From an uncultured Myxococcaceae bacterium (GTDB taxonomy: Bacteria; Myxococcota_A; Polyangia; Polyangiales; Ga0077539): a DNA stretch of 64,000 nt. The notes under the pieces are model-generated. The model did no database searches, was not told where the DNA came from, and saw only the letters and a list, made by a program, of their open reading frames with translations. Every line of letters starts with the position of its first letter. The stretch's first letter is position 1. The position numbers were made by a program, and so were the translations under genes. Location of the stretch: assembly GCA_945952225.1 (NCBI GenBank), contig CAMFHP010000001.1, positions 118,787 to 182,786 of the forward strand. The letters run 5' to 3'. Shown piece after piece: positions 44,370 to 52,272 of the stretch.

Positions 44370-45428
44370 CGGCGTCGGGGTCGGCGATGCCGACACCGTG
44401 TCGGGCGACGCGCTCGCTGCGAAGGCCGCGCGGAGCATCGGTCCCACGCGGCGCGCGATGAGCCCGTCGACGGTGGCGGGTGCGAGCGCGCGGAGGCCTG
44501 CGAGGAGCCGCGTCGAGAACCCCATCACGGCCACGGTGCGCTTCGCGAGCAGCGCCGCGAGCACGAAGTCGGCGACGCGCACCGGCGGCACCATCGTCGT
44601 CCCCATCTTCTTCCACAGGGCTGTGAATCGCCGCTCGGCGTCGGTGTCCGCGGGCGCGGGACCCACGTAGCAGAGCCGCTCGGCGCGACCCTCGACGGCG
44701 AGCTCCTGGTTGACCGCCGCGCAGAAGCCCGCGAGGCCCGCGCGCGCCGCCACGTCGACGGAGTAGTACGGCAGCGCGAGCGTTCCGTCGGCGAAGCCGC
44801 CGAAGAGGGCGACCGTGCCTCCCTCGCGCAGCGCGCCGAGAAACGCCCGCGTCACGTGCACCGGACCCGCGAGGGCCACGTCGAGCTGCGCCGCCACGTC
44901 GTCGTCGCTGTGGTCTCGGAGCGCGCGCCGCACGTCGAGGCCCGTGGCGCACACCACATGGTCGACCGCGCCGCACGCCGTCGCCGCCGCGCGCAACGAC
45001 GCGGGCGTGAGGTCGGTCACGATCGACGGCGCGCCGAGCTCGTGGGCCAGCGCACCGAGCTTCGATGGGTCGCGCCCGAGGAGCACCACCGCGCCGCCCT
45101 CGCGCACCACCGCGCGCGCCACCGCCGCGCCGAGTCCGCCCGTCGCGCCGATCACCGCGACACGCCTGCCGACAAAGCTCGCCCCCGTCGTCACCTTCGG
45201 CCCGCGGAACTTCGCGATCACCTCGGCGCCGAGCACCATGCCCGCGCCCCAGAACAGCGCCTCGCCCGCCGCGATGCACCCCGCCGCGAGCGCCGCCTTT
45301 GCACCCGCCGTCATCGGCAGAAGCGGCACCGCGAACGCGAAGAACCACACGGGAAACGACAGCCACAGCGCCCCCCACGCCACCGTCCGCAGCGCCCGTC
45401 GCGCGGGCGTCGACGGTGCGGCGCTCAC
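44349..45428 (-). CDS. Short-chain dehydrogenase-like protein with N-terminal membrane segment
   Basis: 359 residues. A hydrophobic segment at about 17-60 (ALWLSFPVWFFAFAVPLLP, AKAALAAGCIAAGEALFWGAGM) suggests membrane anchoring by two helices. The Rossmann part has GATGGLG near 92, VVLLGRDPSKL, and the YSVDVAARAG / VNQELAVEG lines, with Tyr and the following residues around 240; the classical YxxxK is not clear, so catalysis is uncertain. GTG 45428 overlaps the TetR stop by 4 nt (GTGA), so it is coupled with that regulator. Likely reductase under TetR control. Confidence 0.75.
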   Translation of the reverse strand: MSAAPSTPARRALRTVAWGALWLSFPVWFFAFAVPLLPMTAGAKAALAAGCIAAGEALFWGAGMVLGAEVIAKFRGPKVTTGASFVGRRVAVIGATGGLGAAVARAVVREGGAVVLLGRDPSKLGALAHELGAPSIVTDLTPASLRAAATACGAVDHVVCATGLDVRRALRDHSDDDVAAQLDVALAGPVHVTRAFLGALREGGTVALFGGFADGTLALPYYSVDVAARAGLAGFCAAVNQELAVEGRAERLCYVGPAPADTDAERRFTALWKKMGTTMVPPVRVADFVLAALLAKRTVAVMGFSTRLLAGLRALAPATVDGLIARRVGPMLRAAFAASASPDTVSASPTPTPRVTMAP

Positions 45429-45967
45429 GGCGTCCTCCGGGGGGTGCGGGTCATCGCGGCGAGGCGGGCGATCACCTCGCGTCGCAGCGGGCGCTTCGGC
45501 GGTTCGAGCCCGAGCAGGTCTGCGAGCCAGAGCCCGTCGGCCGCGAGCCGCACGATCATCGCGTCGGCCTCGTCGATGCCGTCGTCGCGCAGCCGTCGGC
45601 TCCACGCGCGGTAGCGCGCGCGCAGCGGGCCGAGGGTCTCCGGCGCGATGGCCACCGAGGCCAGCAGGCCCGCGCTCAACGAGAGCGAGTCGGCGTCGGT
45701 CTCCGCCGTGGCGTCGAGGTAGGCCCGCGCGAAGCTCCCGGCGCCCGCGTCGTCGGTCTCGGCGAGGCGCGCGTCGAAGCCCGCCACGAGGGCCTCGACC
45801 ATCGCGACCACGAGGGCCTCCTTCGAGGTGAAGTGATACAGCAGCCCCCCTTTGCTCACGCCCGCCTCCGCGGCCACCGCGTCGAGCGTCAGGGCGTCGG
45901 CCCCGTCGCGCTGCACGATCACCGCCGCGGCCTTCAGCAGCGCATCCCGTCGGCTCCCTCTCGCCAT
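45425..45967 (-). CDS. TetR-family transcriptional regulator
   Basis: 180 residues. The N-terminal helix-turn-helix (SRRDALLKAAAVIVQRDGADALTLDAVAAEAGVSKGGLLYHFTSKEALV, about 5-53) is typical. The C-terminal ligand-binding half is Ala/Leu rich. Start ATG 45967. Coupled to the SDR gene downstream by a 4-nt overlap. A 20-bp dyad upstream at 46006-46025 is the expected operator, so the pair is likely autoregulated. Confidence 0.88.
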   Translation of the reverse strand: MARGSRRDALLKAAAVIVQRDGADALTLDAVAAEAGVSKGGLLYHFTSKEALVVAMVEALVAGFDARLAETDDAGAGSFARAYLDATAETDADSLSLSAGLLASVAIAPETLGPLRARYRAWSRRLRDDGIDEADAMIVRLAADGLWLADLLGLEPPKRPLRREVIARLAAMTRTPRRTP

Positions 45968-46005
45968 CGCACCCGCCGTCCCTTCTCGCGCGTCACGTTT
46001 CAAAC

Positions 46006-46025
46006 TGTACCATCCAGACGGTACA
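46006..46025. promoter_or_regulatory. TetR operator candidate
   Basis: TGTACC-ATCCAGAC-GGTACA, a 6-bp perfect inverted repeat with 8-bp spacer, 39 bp upstream of the TetR start and in the 168-bp divergent gap with the LysR at 46136. Confidence 0.6.
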
Positions 46026-46104
46026 CGATTCGTCCGTGCGCGCAACCGACCGGCCCCGGCGCGCGTCGCCCCGCCGTCTCTCCGCGCGTCGGGCACCTTG
46101 CGCC

Positions 46105-46132
46105 GTGCAACCGCTCTCCCGCATCGTTGCAC
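46105..46132. promoter_or_regulatory. LysR autoregulatory operator candidate (GTGCAAC-N14-GTTGCAC)
   Basis: 7-bp perfect inverted repeats with 14-bp spacer, ending 4 bp before the LysR ATG at 46136. The same GTTGCA half-site forms the dyad upstream of the DJ-1-like gene at 47122. Confidence 0.5.
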
Positions 46133-46135
46133 GCC

Positions 46136-47122
46136 ATGGAATCCACGGACTTCGCCCTGCTCCTCTCGCTCGACGCGCTCCTGCAGGAGGGGAGCGTGTC
46201 GGGGGCCGCGCGGCGCGTGGGGCTCTCGACGCCCGCGATGAGCCACACGCTGGCCCGCATCCGCGAGCGCTTCGGCGACCCCATCCTCGTGCGCGCGGGC
46301 CGTGGAATGCTCCCCACCCCGCGCGCGCTGGCCCTCAAGCCCCGCGTGCACCAGGTGGTCGAAGACGCCCGGCGCGCGCTCGAAGCCGAGCGCCCCTTCG
46401 TGCCCGCCGAGCTCACGCAGACCTTCGTCGTGCACGCCACCGACTACGTGCTCACCGTGCTCGGCGGCGCCGTCGATCGCATCCTCCGCGCCGAGGCGCC
46501 GCGGGCCTGCGTGCGCTTCGTGCCCAACACCCCCGACGACGCCGCGCAGCTCCGCGACCACGGCTCCGACCTCGCCGTGGGCATCTGGGGCGACACCCCC
46601 TCGGAGATGCGCAGCCGCAGGCTCCTCACCGACCGCTTCGTGTGCGTGGTGCGCCGTGGACATCCCGTCGTCGCGGGGCGCTTCACCCTCGACCAGCTCG
46701 TCGCGCTCCCGCACGTGCAGATCGCGCCGCGGGGCAAGGCCGGGGGCTACCTCGACGACGTGCTCGCCGAGCGGGGCCTCGCGCGCACCGTGGCCCGCGC
46801 GGTGCCGTATTTTCTCACCGCGCTCCAGCTCGTGGCCGAGACCGACTACGTGCTCTGCGTGTCCGAGCGCATCGCGCGGCGCTACGAGGCCTCCCTCGGG
46901 CTCCAGGTGCTCGAAGCGCCCTTGAAGCTGCGCCCCTACGCCCTCTCGCTGCTGTGGCATCCCCGCGTCGACGCCGACCCCGCGCAGCGCTTTCTGCGCG
47001 ACGTGTTCGTGCGCGCCTCGAAGGAGCGCGCCGCCGAGCACCACGCGTCTCCCCGCACGCGCCTCGACCCCACGGACCCCACCTCGGGCCAGCGCCGCCG
47101 CCGTCGCCGTCGCGCGGGATAG
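46136..47122 (+). CDS. LysR-family transcriptional regulator
   Basis: 328 residues. Winged helix DALLQEGSVSGAARRVGLSTPAMSHTLARIRERFGDPILVR (about 13-53), then the sensor domain (TFVVHATDYVLTVLGGAV, DLAVGIWGD), as in the LysR branch with the DPILVRAGRGMLPT signature. Ends with an Arg-rich tail. Start ATG 46136. Probably regulates itself and the gene at 47235, since matched dyads flank both. Divergent from TetR. Confidence 0.88.
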   Translation: MESTDFALLLSLDALLQEGSVSGAARRVGLSTPAMSHTLARIRERFGDPILVRAGRGMLPTPRALALKPRVHQVVEDARRALEAERPFVPAELTQTFVVHATDYVLTVLGGAVDRILRAEAPRACVRFVPNTPDDAAQLRDHGSDLAVGIWGDTPSEMRSRRLLTDRFVCVVRRGHPVVAGRFTLDQLVALPHVQIAPRGKAGGYLDDVLAERGLARTVARAVPYFLTALQLVAETDYVLCVSERIARRYEASLGLQVLEAPLKLRPYALSLLWHPRVDADPAQRFLRDVFVRASKERAAEHHASPRTRLDPTDPTSGQRRRRRRRAG

Positions 47123-47138
47123 TTGCACGGTTTGCAAC
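47122..47138 (+). promoter_or_regulatory. LysR-box dyad upstream of the DJ-1-like gene
   Basis: GTTGCA-CGGTT-TGCAAC, 17 bp; its core TGCACGGTTTGCA has the T-N11-A form of LysR boxes. It overlaps the stop codon of the LysR gene and lies 97 bp upstream of the 47235 start. Confidence 0.55.
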
Positions 47139-47234
47139 GCTCACTTCGGAACCGTTCCGTTGTGTGCATGGCTCCCGGTGACGAAGCTCTGGGCTGCGCG
47201 ACGCACTCCCCGTCGCCGCAGGAGCTGTCTACCC

Positions 47235-48005
47235 ATGAGCCTTCGTGATCCGAACCTCTCGAACAAGAACAAGCCGAAGCGCGTCGCGATCGTGATCGCG
47301 AACCCCGCGACCTCCAGCACCAACGGGTGGCCCGTGGGCTTCTGGTGGTCCGAGCTGACGCACCCGTACCTGGCCTTCCACGAGGCGGGCTACGAGGTCG
47401 AGGTGTTCAGCCCCGACGGCGGACGCTGCGTCGCCGACGGCATGAGCGACCCCCGCGACGCGAGCGGCTACTCCGCGTCGGACCTGGTCTCCATGGGCTT
47501 TCTCCACACGCCCTCGCTCGCGGCGCTGGTCGAGAACACGAAGCCCGTCTCCGAGATCGACGTGGCGCGCTTCGACGCGATCGTCGTCGCGGGCGGCCAG
47601 GCGCCGATGTTCTCCTTCGAGGGCGCCACGGCGCTCCACGCGAAGTTCGCGGCGTTCTACGAAGCGGGCAAGGTCGCGGCGGCGCTCTGCCACGGCGTCG
47701 CCCTGCTGCGCTACACGCGGCTCTCGAACGGCGAGCTGCTCGCGAAGGGCCGCACGGTCACGGGCTTCGCCAACGTCGAAGAAGACTTCGCCGACCGCGC
47801 CGTGTGGAGCATGGGCGCCATGCCCGAGGGCAAGCACCTCATGCCCTGGCGCATCGAAGACGAGCTCAAGAAGCTCGGCGCCAACTTCGTGCAGGGCGGC
47901 CTGTGGCGCGGCTTCGCGGTGCGCGACGGCAACCTCATCACGGGCCAGCAGAACTTCTCGGGCGGCGAGACCGCGCGGCTCGTCATCGAGACCCTCGGGC
48001 GCTGA
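47235..48005 (+). CDS. DJ-1/PfpI-family protein (Hsp31-like class I glutamine amidotransferase fold)
   Basis: 256 residues. Nucleophile elbow AALCHGVA with C152 and H153, and an acidic partner E40 in WWSELTHPY, as in the Hsp31-like branch. Members act on glyoxals or as chaperones; glyoxalase-type activity is the best guess. ATG 47235 is preferred because AGGAG lies 10 bp before it. Next to a GFA-type gene, so a role in reactive carbonyl detoxification fits, under the LysR at 46136. Confidence 0.8.
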   Translation: MSLRDPNLSNKNKPKRVAIVIANPATSSTNGWPVGFWWSELTHPYLAFHEAGYEVEVFSPDGGRCVADGMSDPRDASGYSASDLVSMGFLHTPSLAALVENTKPVSEIDVARFDAIVVAGGQAPMFSFEGATALHAKFAAFYEAGKVAAALCHGVALLRYTRLSNGELLAKGRTVTGFANVEEDFADRAVWSMGAMPEGKHLMPWRIEDELKKLGANFVQGGLWRGFAVRDGNLITGQQNFSGGETARLVIETLGR

Positions 48006-48025
48006 GCGCGAAGGAGCCGCAGCCC

Positions 48026-48913
48026 ATGAGCACCACGCGCGGATCGCTCACCGGATCGTGCCACTGCGGGCGCGTGACCGTGACCCTGCCCGACGACAGC
48101 GCGGGCGTCATCGCGTGCCACTGCGCCGACTGCCAGAAGCTCCACGGCAACTACTTCGCGCTGCTCGCCGCCGACCGCGCCGACGTGCGATGGACGGGCG
48201 AGGAGCACATCCGGTGGTACCGCTCGTCGGAGGCCAACGAGCGAGGGTTCTGCGCGCACTGCGGGAGCCGTCTCGCGAAGCGTCCCGTCGAGGGCGCGCG
48301 GGTGATGGTCTCCGCGGGTCTCTTCGAGCGCGCGCTCCCGCGGCGCGTGGTGAAGAACCTCTGGGGCGCGCAGAAGCCCGACTGGTACGACCTCCCGCGC
48401 GTGGGGCCCATGAGCCCCGAGGAGTTCGTCTCCCTGGCGCTCGCCGAGCCCATCGGCACCGCGTCGGCGCAGTACGGCTACGCGCTGCGCGCCACCGCGG
48501 GCAACCACCGCGCGCCCGGCGTCATCGCGCTCACGTGGATCACCGCCGCCGACGCCTCGGAGCGCGAGCGCATCCGTGCGCACTCGAAGCAGAACGTGCA
48601 GGACTTCGCCGCCGAGCCCGGCTTCATCTCCATCGTCACGGGCTTCACCGGGCTGCGCGGCTTCACCGTCACCGCGTGGGAAGACGAAGACGCCATGAAG
48701 CGCGCCCTCGCGAAGCACCACGCCGTCGCCATGCGCGAGCTCTTCGGCGAGCGCTTCGTCGCCTCGGTGTGGACGAGCGTCTGGACCCCGACCCGCGTGA
48801 ACCGCCTGTGGGTGCGCTGCCCCGCGTGCGGCGCGCTCGAAGACGTCTCCGACGACCACCGCGCCTGCGCGAAGTGCCACGCCGAGCTCCCCCCGCGGCC
48901 CGCGTACTGGTGA
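48026..48913 (+). CDS. GFA-type zinc protein fused to ABM-like domain and zinc ribbon
   Basis: 295 residues. N-terminal GFA/DUF636 (glutathione-dependent formaldehyde-activating-enzyme-like) domain with C12, C14, C31, C33, C36 and C76/C79 zinc ligands. Middle (about 165-235: VIALTWITAADASERERIR, AEPGFISIVTGF) is like antibiotic biosynthesis monooxygenase folds. The C-terminal CPACG...CAKCH (C265, C268, C281, C284) is a zinc ribbon. ATG 48026, 20 bp after the DJ-1-like stop, so an operon is likely. The fusion is unusual; it probably combines reactive-carbonyl binding with oxidation. Confidence 0.7.
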   Translation: MSTTRGSLTGSCHCGRVTVTLPDDSAGVIACHCADCQKLHGNYFALLAADRADVRWTGEEHIRWYRSSEANERGFCAHCGSRLAKRPVEGARVMVSAGLFERALPRRVVKNLWGAQKPDWYDLPRVGPMSPEEFVSLALAEPIGTASAQYGYALRATAGNHRAPGVIALTWITAADASERERIRAHSKQNVQDFAAEPGFISIVTGFTGLRGFTVTAWEDEDAMKRALAKHHAVAMRELFGERFVASVWTSVWTPTRVNRLWVRCPACGALEDVSDDHRACAKCHAELPPRPAYW

Positions 48914-49000
48914 GCGCCGCGCGACCCGTTCCATGACTCCACCGCGCGCATCGTCCCCGTGGGCTCGATGCGCGCATCACTCCGCTCGAAGAGGTCTCCC

Positions 49001-49636
49001 ATGAAGATCGCGTTCCTCGGCGCCGGACAGGTCGGCGCCCCCATCGCCCGCCACCTCGCCGACGCGGGCCACGACGTCGTGCTCGCCGAGAGCCGCGAGG
49101 GTTCCGCCTCCGTGGCCGCGGCGCTCCAGCGCGCGCCGAAGCTCCGTGCGGCCCCCGCCGACGAGGCCGTGCGCGGCGCCGAGGTGGTGTTCCTCGCGAC
49201 GCCCTTCGGCGCCAACGAGTCGGTGCTGCGCCCCCTCGCCGACGCCCTCGCGGGCCGCGTGCTCGTCGACTGCACCAACCCCGTCGGCGCGGGCCTCTCG
49301 CACGGTCTCAAGAGCGAGCGCGCGGGCAGCGAGTACGTGCAGTCGCTCGTGCCCGGCGCGAAGGTCGTGAAGGCCTTTTCGATCTACGGCTTCGAGAACT
49401 TCGAGAACCCCGCGTACCCGGGGTATGCGCTCCGTCCCGCGATGCTCTTCTGCGGCGACGACCGCGACGCGAAGGCCCGCGTGGCGACGCTCATCGGTGA
49501 TGTGGGCTTCGAAGCCGTCGACGTGGGAGGCCTCGCGCAGGCGCTCCACCTCGAACACATGACGCTGCTGTGGGTGCGCATGGTCCGCGCGGGCGGTGGC
49601 TCGCCGAACCTCGTGTGGGGCGCGCTCCGTCGCTGA
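49001..49636 (+). CDS. F420/NADP-dependent oxidoreductase-like (NAD-binding domain 2) protein
   Basis: 211 residues. Rossmann start MKIAFLGAGQVGAPIARHLADAGHDVVLAE (GxGxxG at 7-12), VVFLATPF and DCTNPVG, as in NADPH-dependent F420 reductases and related proteins. ATG 49001 is preferred over 48959 since the sheet begins there; GAGGTCT precedes it. Possibly the third gene of the 47235-49636 group, with an 87-bp gap. Substrate unknown. Confidence 0.72.
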   Translation: MKIAFLGAGQVGAPIARHLADAGHDVVLAESREGSASVAAALQRAPKLRAAPADEAVRGAEVVFLATPFGANESVLRPLADALAGRVLVDCTNPVGAGLSHGLKSERAGSEYVQSLVPGAKVVKAFSIYGFENFENPAYPGYALRPAMLFCGDDRDAKARVATLIGDVGFEAVDVGGLAQALHLEHMTLLWVRMVRAGGGSPNLVWGALRR

Positions 49637-49646
49637 GCGCGCGCGG

Positions 49647-49979
49647 TCACCCGTTGCGCTTGAGCTGCGGGTTCGCCGCAAGGATCTGCATCGCGTCGGC
49701 GTCGAGGAGCACCTCGTCGGCGTCGCCCGCCGCGTACTTCACGGGCACGCGCACGCCCGGCAGCAGCAGAAACGCCGTCGTGGGACCGGCCTTCATCGTC
49801 GCGTCCCAGCTGCGCCCCGTGTCGTCGGTCACGCGCACGCGCATCGGGAACATGGGCTCGGGGCCGCGGTAGTCGTTGAACTTCGGGCTGCGCATCGCCT
49901 GCTCGGCGACCTCGCGTCCGCTTTCGAGCAGCACCGCCGTCGCGCGCTGGTCGGGCTTCTTCTTGAAGAACGAGAACAT
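49647..49979 (-). CDS. Small protein of unknown function
   Basis: 110 residues. N-terminus MFSFFKKKPDQ; the middle reads as a small beta-barrel (MRVRVTDDTGRSWDATMKAGPTTAFLLLPGVRVPVKYAAGDADEVLL). No signal peptide is clear. Convergent with the reductase gene, 10 bp apart. No family recognised. Confidence 0.5.
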   Translation of the reverse strand: MFSFFKKKPDQRATAVLLESGREVAEQAMRSPKFNDYRGPEPMFPMRVRVTDDTGRSWDATMKAGPTTAFLLLPGVRVPVKYAAGDADEVLLDADAMQILAANPQLKRNG

Positions 49980-50166
49980 CGGGGTCCAGGGCCTCCGTGG
50001 GTCAGCGCGCGCTTCGAGGCGGAGCGCACTTCACCACCCCTCCGGTGCGGCGCCGCGAGTGTGATCGGTCCGTTCGAACGCGGTCAACGATCCCCGCGCG
50101 GCCTTCGACGCGGAACCGCCCACGCGATGGCCTTCGGCCTGCGTTGCGGCGACACTTGCGGCCGTC

Positions 50167-50601
50167 ATGGTGCTCCCGGGCTTTCGCGCGACCTGCCTCA
50201 CGCTCTCGGCGCTGTATGTGTTCCTCGCGGGCTCGATGCTCGCGCGCGGCCCGAGGGTCGCGATGGCGGCGTACCAGGTGCCCGCGCCCACGCTCGCCTC
50301 GCCGCACTACGCCGACGCGATGCGCTGGGTCTTTCTGCACATGACCGTGCTCGGCGCGATGCTCGGCGTGGTGGGCTGGTACGCCGACGACGTGAAGCTC
50401 CAGCGGCCCTTCGCGCGGCTGTGGTTCGCGGCCATCGCGGTGTACACCTTTCTCGACGTGCGCACCGCCGACTGGGCCCTCGGCAACGCGCTCTACCGTG
50501 GCTCCGGCTCGCTCGGACCCGTGGTGGTCGACGCGCTCGCCGTGGCGCTCTGGCTGCGGCTCAACGTCGTGAAGCCCGTGCCGCGCCCCGCGCAGCCGTG
50601 A
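50167..50601 (+). CDS. Four-helix membrane protein, unknown
   Basis: 144 residues with four hydrophobic segments (about 7-28, 51-70, 82-98, 115-130). Probably an inner-membrane protein. Its stop overlaps the GTG start of the chrA-like gene by 4 nt (GTGA), so the two are coupled. Resembles a small DUF-type partner, no specific family recognised. Confidence 0.6.
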   Translation: MVLPGFRATCLTLSALYVFLAGSMLARGPRVAMAAYQVPAPTLASPHYADAMRWVFLHMTVLGAMLGVVGWYADDVKLQRPFARLWFAAIAVYTFLDVRTADWALGNALYRGSGSLGPVVVDALAVALWLRLNVVKPVPRPAQP

Positions 50602-51779
50602 TCGACGGACGCGCGCTCTCCGAGGTGGCGCGGGTGTTCCTGCGTCTCGGGTGCACCTCCTTCGGCGGCCCGGTGGCGCACCTCGCGTACCTCCGCGCCG
50701 AGCTCGTGGCGCGGCGCCGCTGGCTCGACGACGCGGCCTTCGCCGACCTCGTGGCGCTCTGCCAGTTTCTCCCGGGGCCCGCGAGCAGCCAGGTGGTCTT
50801 CGCCCTCGGAATGCGCCGCGCCGGTCTCGCGGGCGCCCTCGTCGCCTCGCTGTGCTTCACGCTCCCCTCGGCCGTCGCGATGATCGCCTTCGCGTACGGC
50901 GTCGCGCGCGTGCCGCGCCTCGTCGACGCGGGATGGCTCCATGGGCTGAAGCTCGCCTCCGTGGCCGTCGTCGCGCAGGCCGTGGGCGCCATGGGTACGA
51001 AGCTCTGCCCCGACCGATGGCGTCGCGCGCTGTGCCTCGCCACCGCCGCAGCGCTGCTCGCGTTCCCCACGGCGTGGATGCAGGTCGCCGCCCTCGCCGC
51101 GGGCGCCCTCGTGGGCTTCGTGCGCGGCGGTGACATCCCGTCGAACGCGACCGCGGAGGGGCCCTCGCAGCACGTTCGTGTGGGCGCCGTGGCCCTCGCG
51201 CTGTGGGCGGCGCTGCTCGTCGCGCTGCCCGTACTCGCCGCGTCGACGGGGCATCGCGCGCTCGCCGAGTGCGACGCGTTCTACCGCGCGGGCTCGCTGG
51301 TCTTCGGCGGCGGACACGTCGTGCTCCCGCTGCTGCGCGCCGCGCTCGTGCCCCGCGGCTGGATCGACGACGACACCTTTCTCGCGGGCTACGGCGCGGC
51401 GCAGGCGGTGCCGGGGCCGCTGTTCACCTTCGCGGGCTACCTCGGCGCAGCGATGGACCACGGGAGCGCGCGCTGGGTCGGCGGTCTCCGCGCGCTCGCG
51501 GCGATCTTTCTGCCCGCGTGGCTGCTCGTGGGCGGGGCGCTTCCATTCTGGTCGCGATGGCGCGCGCGTCGCGGGGCGCAGGCGGCGCTCGCGGGGGCCA
51601 ACGCGTCGGTGGTGGGGGTGCTCCTCGCGGCGCTCTGGCAGCCGGTGATCACGGGCGCCGTGCGGTCTCCGCGCGACGCGGCCTTCGCGGTGGTGTGCTT
51701 CGGGCTCCTCGACGTGGTGCAGGCGCCTCCGTGGGCCGTGGTGTGCGGCGCGGCCGCGGCGGGGGTGGCGCTGCGGTGA
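50598..51779 (+). CDS. chrA: Chromate transporter ChrA
   Basis: 393 residues, the length of two-domain ChrA. Each half has the conserved motif: FGGPVAHLAYLR in the first (about 23-34) and FGGGHVVLPLLR in the second (about 237-248), followed by the QFLPGP and QAVPGP lines. About ten to twelve transmembrane helices. Extrudes chromate in the CHR family; some members have other anions. GTG start with a 4-nt overlap with the preceding small membrane gene. Confidence 0.85.
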   Translation: MIDGRALSEVARVFLRLGCTSFGGPVAHLAYLRAELVARRRWLDDAAFADLVALCQFLPGPASSQVVFALGMRRAGLAGALVASLCFTLPSAVAMIAFAYGVARVPRLVDAGWLHGLKLASVAVVAQAVGAMGTKLCPDRWRRALCLATAAALLAFPTAWMQVAALAAGALVGFVRGGDIPSNATAEGPSQHVRVGAVALALWAALLVALPVLAASTGHRALAECDAFYRAGSLVFGGGHVVLPLLRAALVPRGWIDDDTFLAGYGAAQAVPGPLFTFAGYLGAAMDHGSARWVGGLRALAAIFLPAWLLVGGALPFWSRWRARRGAQAALAGANASVVGVLLAALWQPVITGAVRSPRDAAFAVVCFGLLDVVQAPPWAVVCGAAAAGVALR

Positions 51780-51825
51780 GCGGGCGACTTGCGCGGCGGG
51801 GGCCGTCTGATCGACGCTGCGGGCG

Positions 51826-52272
51826 ATGGTGAACTACGTCGTGACGGCGCTCGTGGGCGCGCTGCTGCTGGGGATCAAGTGGGTGGGCTACGGGCTCGCG
51901 GCGCGTCGCGCGGGCGCTGCGTGGTACCCGTCGGCGCGGGTGTCTCCGTGGAAGGTCGCGGCCGTGCGCGTGGCCCTCGGGCTCGCAGGCACGGCGCTCC
52001 TCGCGGCGCTCACGTTCGCGGTGCAGGTGGCGACCGGCGCCGAATCTCCGTGGCCCGGTCTCGTGGTGGGCGTCGGCGGACAGATCGCGCTGCGCGCCGC
52101 GCTGTGGGCCTTCGTGGTGCGACAGTTCTACGACCCCGCCCTCGCAGACCGCGCGGCGCTGCGTCGGGCCGTCGTGGGCGGGGTGGTGCTGAGCTATGTG
52201 CTCGACGCGCCGAACTACCTGCTCGCGACGGCGAACCTGCTGTTCCTGCTGCGCGATGTGAACATCTGCTAG
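51826..52272 (+). CDS. Small membrane protein, unknown
   Basis: 148 residues with four predicted transmembrane segments (about 4-22, 45-68, 78-98, 112-130). ATG 51826, 46 bp after chrA. It ends by overlapping the convergent OYE gene stop by 4 nt. No family recognised. Confidence 0.55.
   Translation: MVNYVVTALVGALLLGIKWVGYGLAARRAGAAWYPSARVSPWKVAAVRVALGLAGTALLAALTFAVQVATGAESPWPGLVVGVGGQIALRAALWAFVVRQFYDPALADRAALRRAVVGGVVLSYVLDAPNYLLATANLLFLLRDVNIC

Noticed and set aside
50091..50160. Start of the small membrane gene further upstream
   Set aside because: Upstream in-frame region lacks a start with hydrophobic continuity; ATG 50167 begins the first transmembrane segment.
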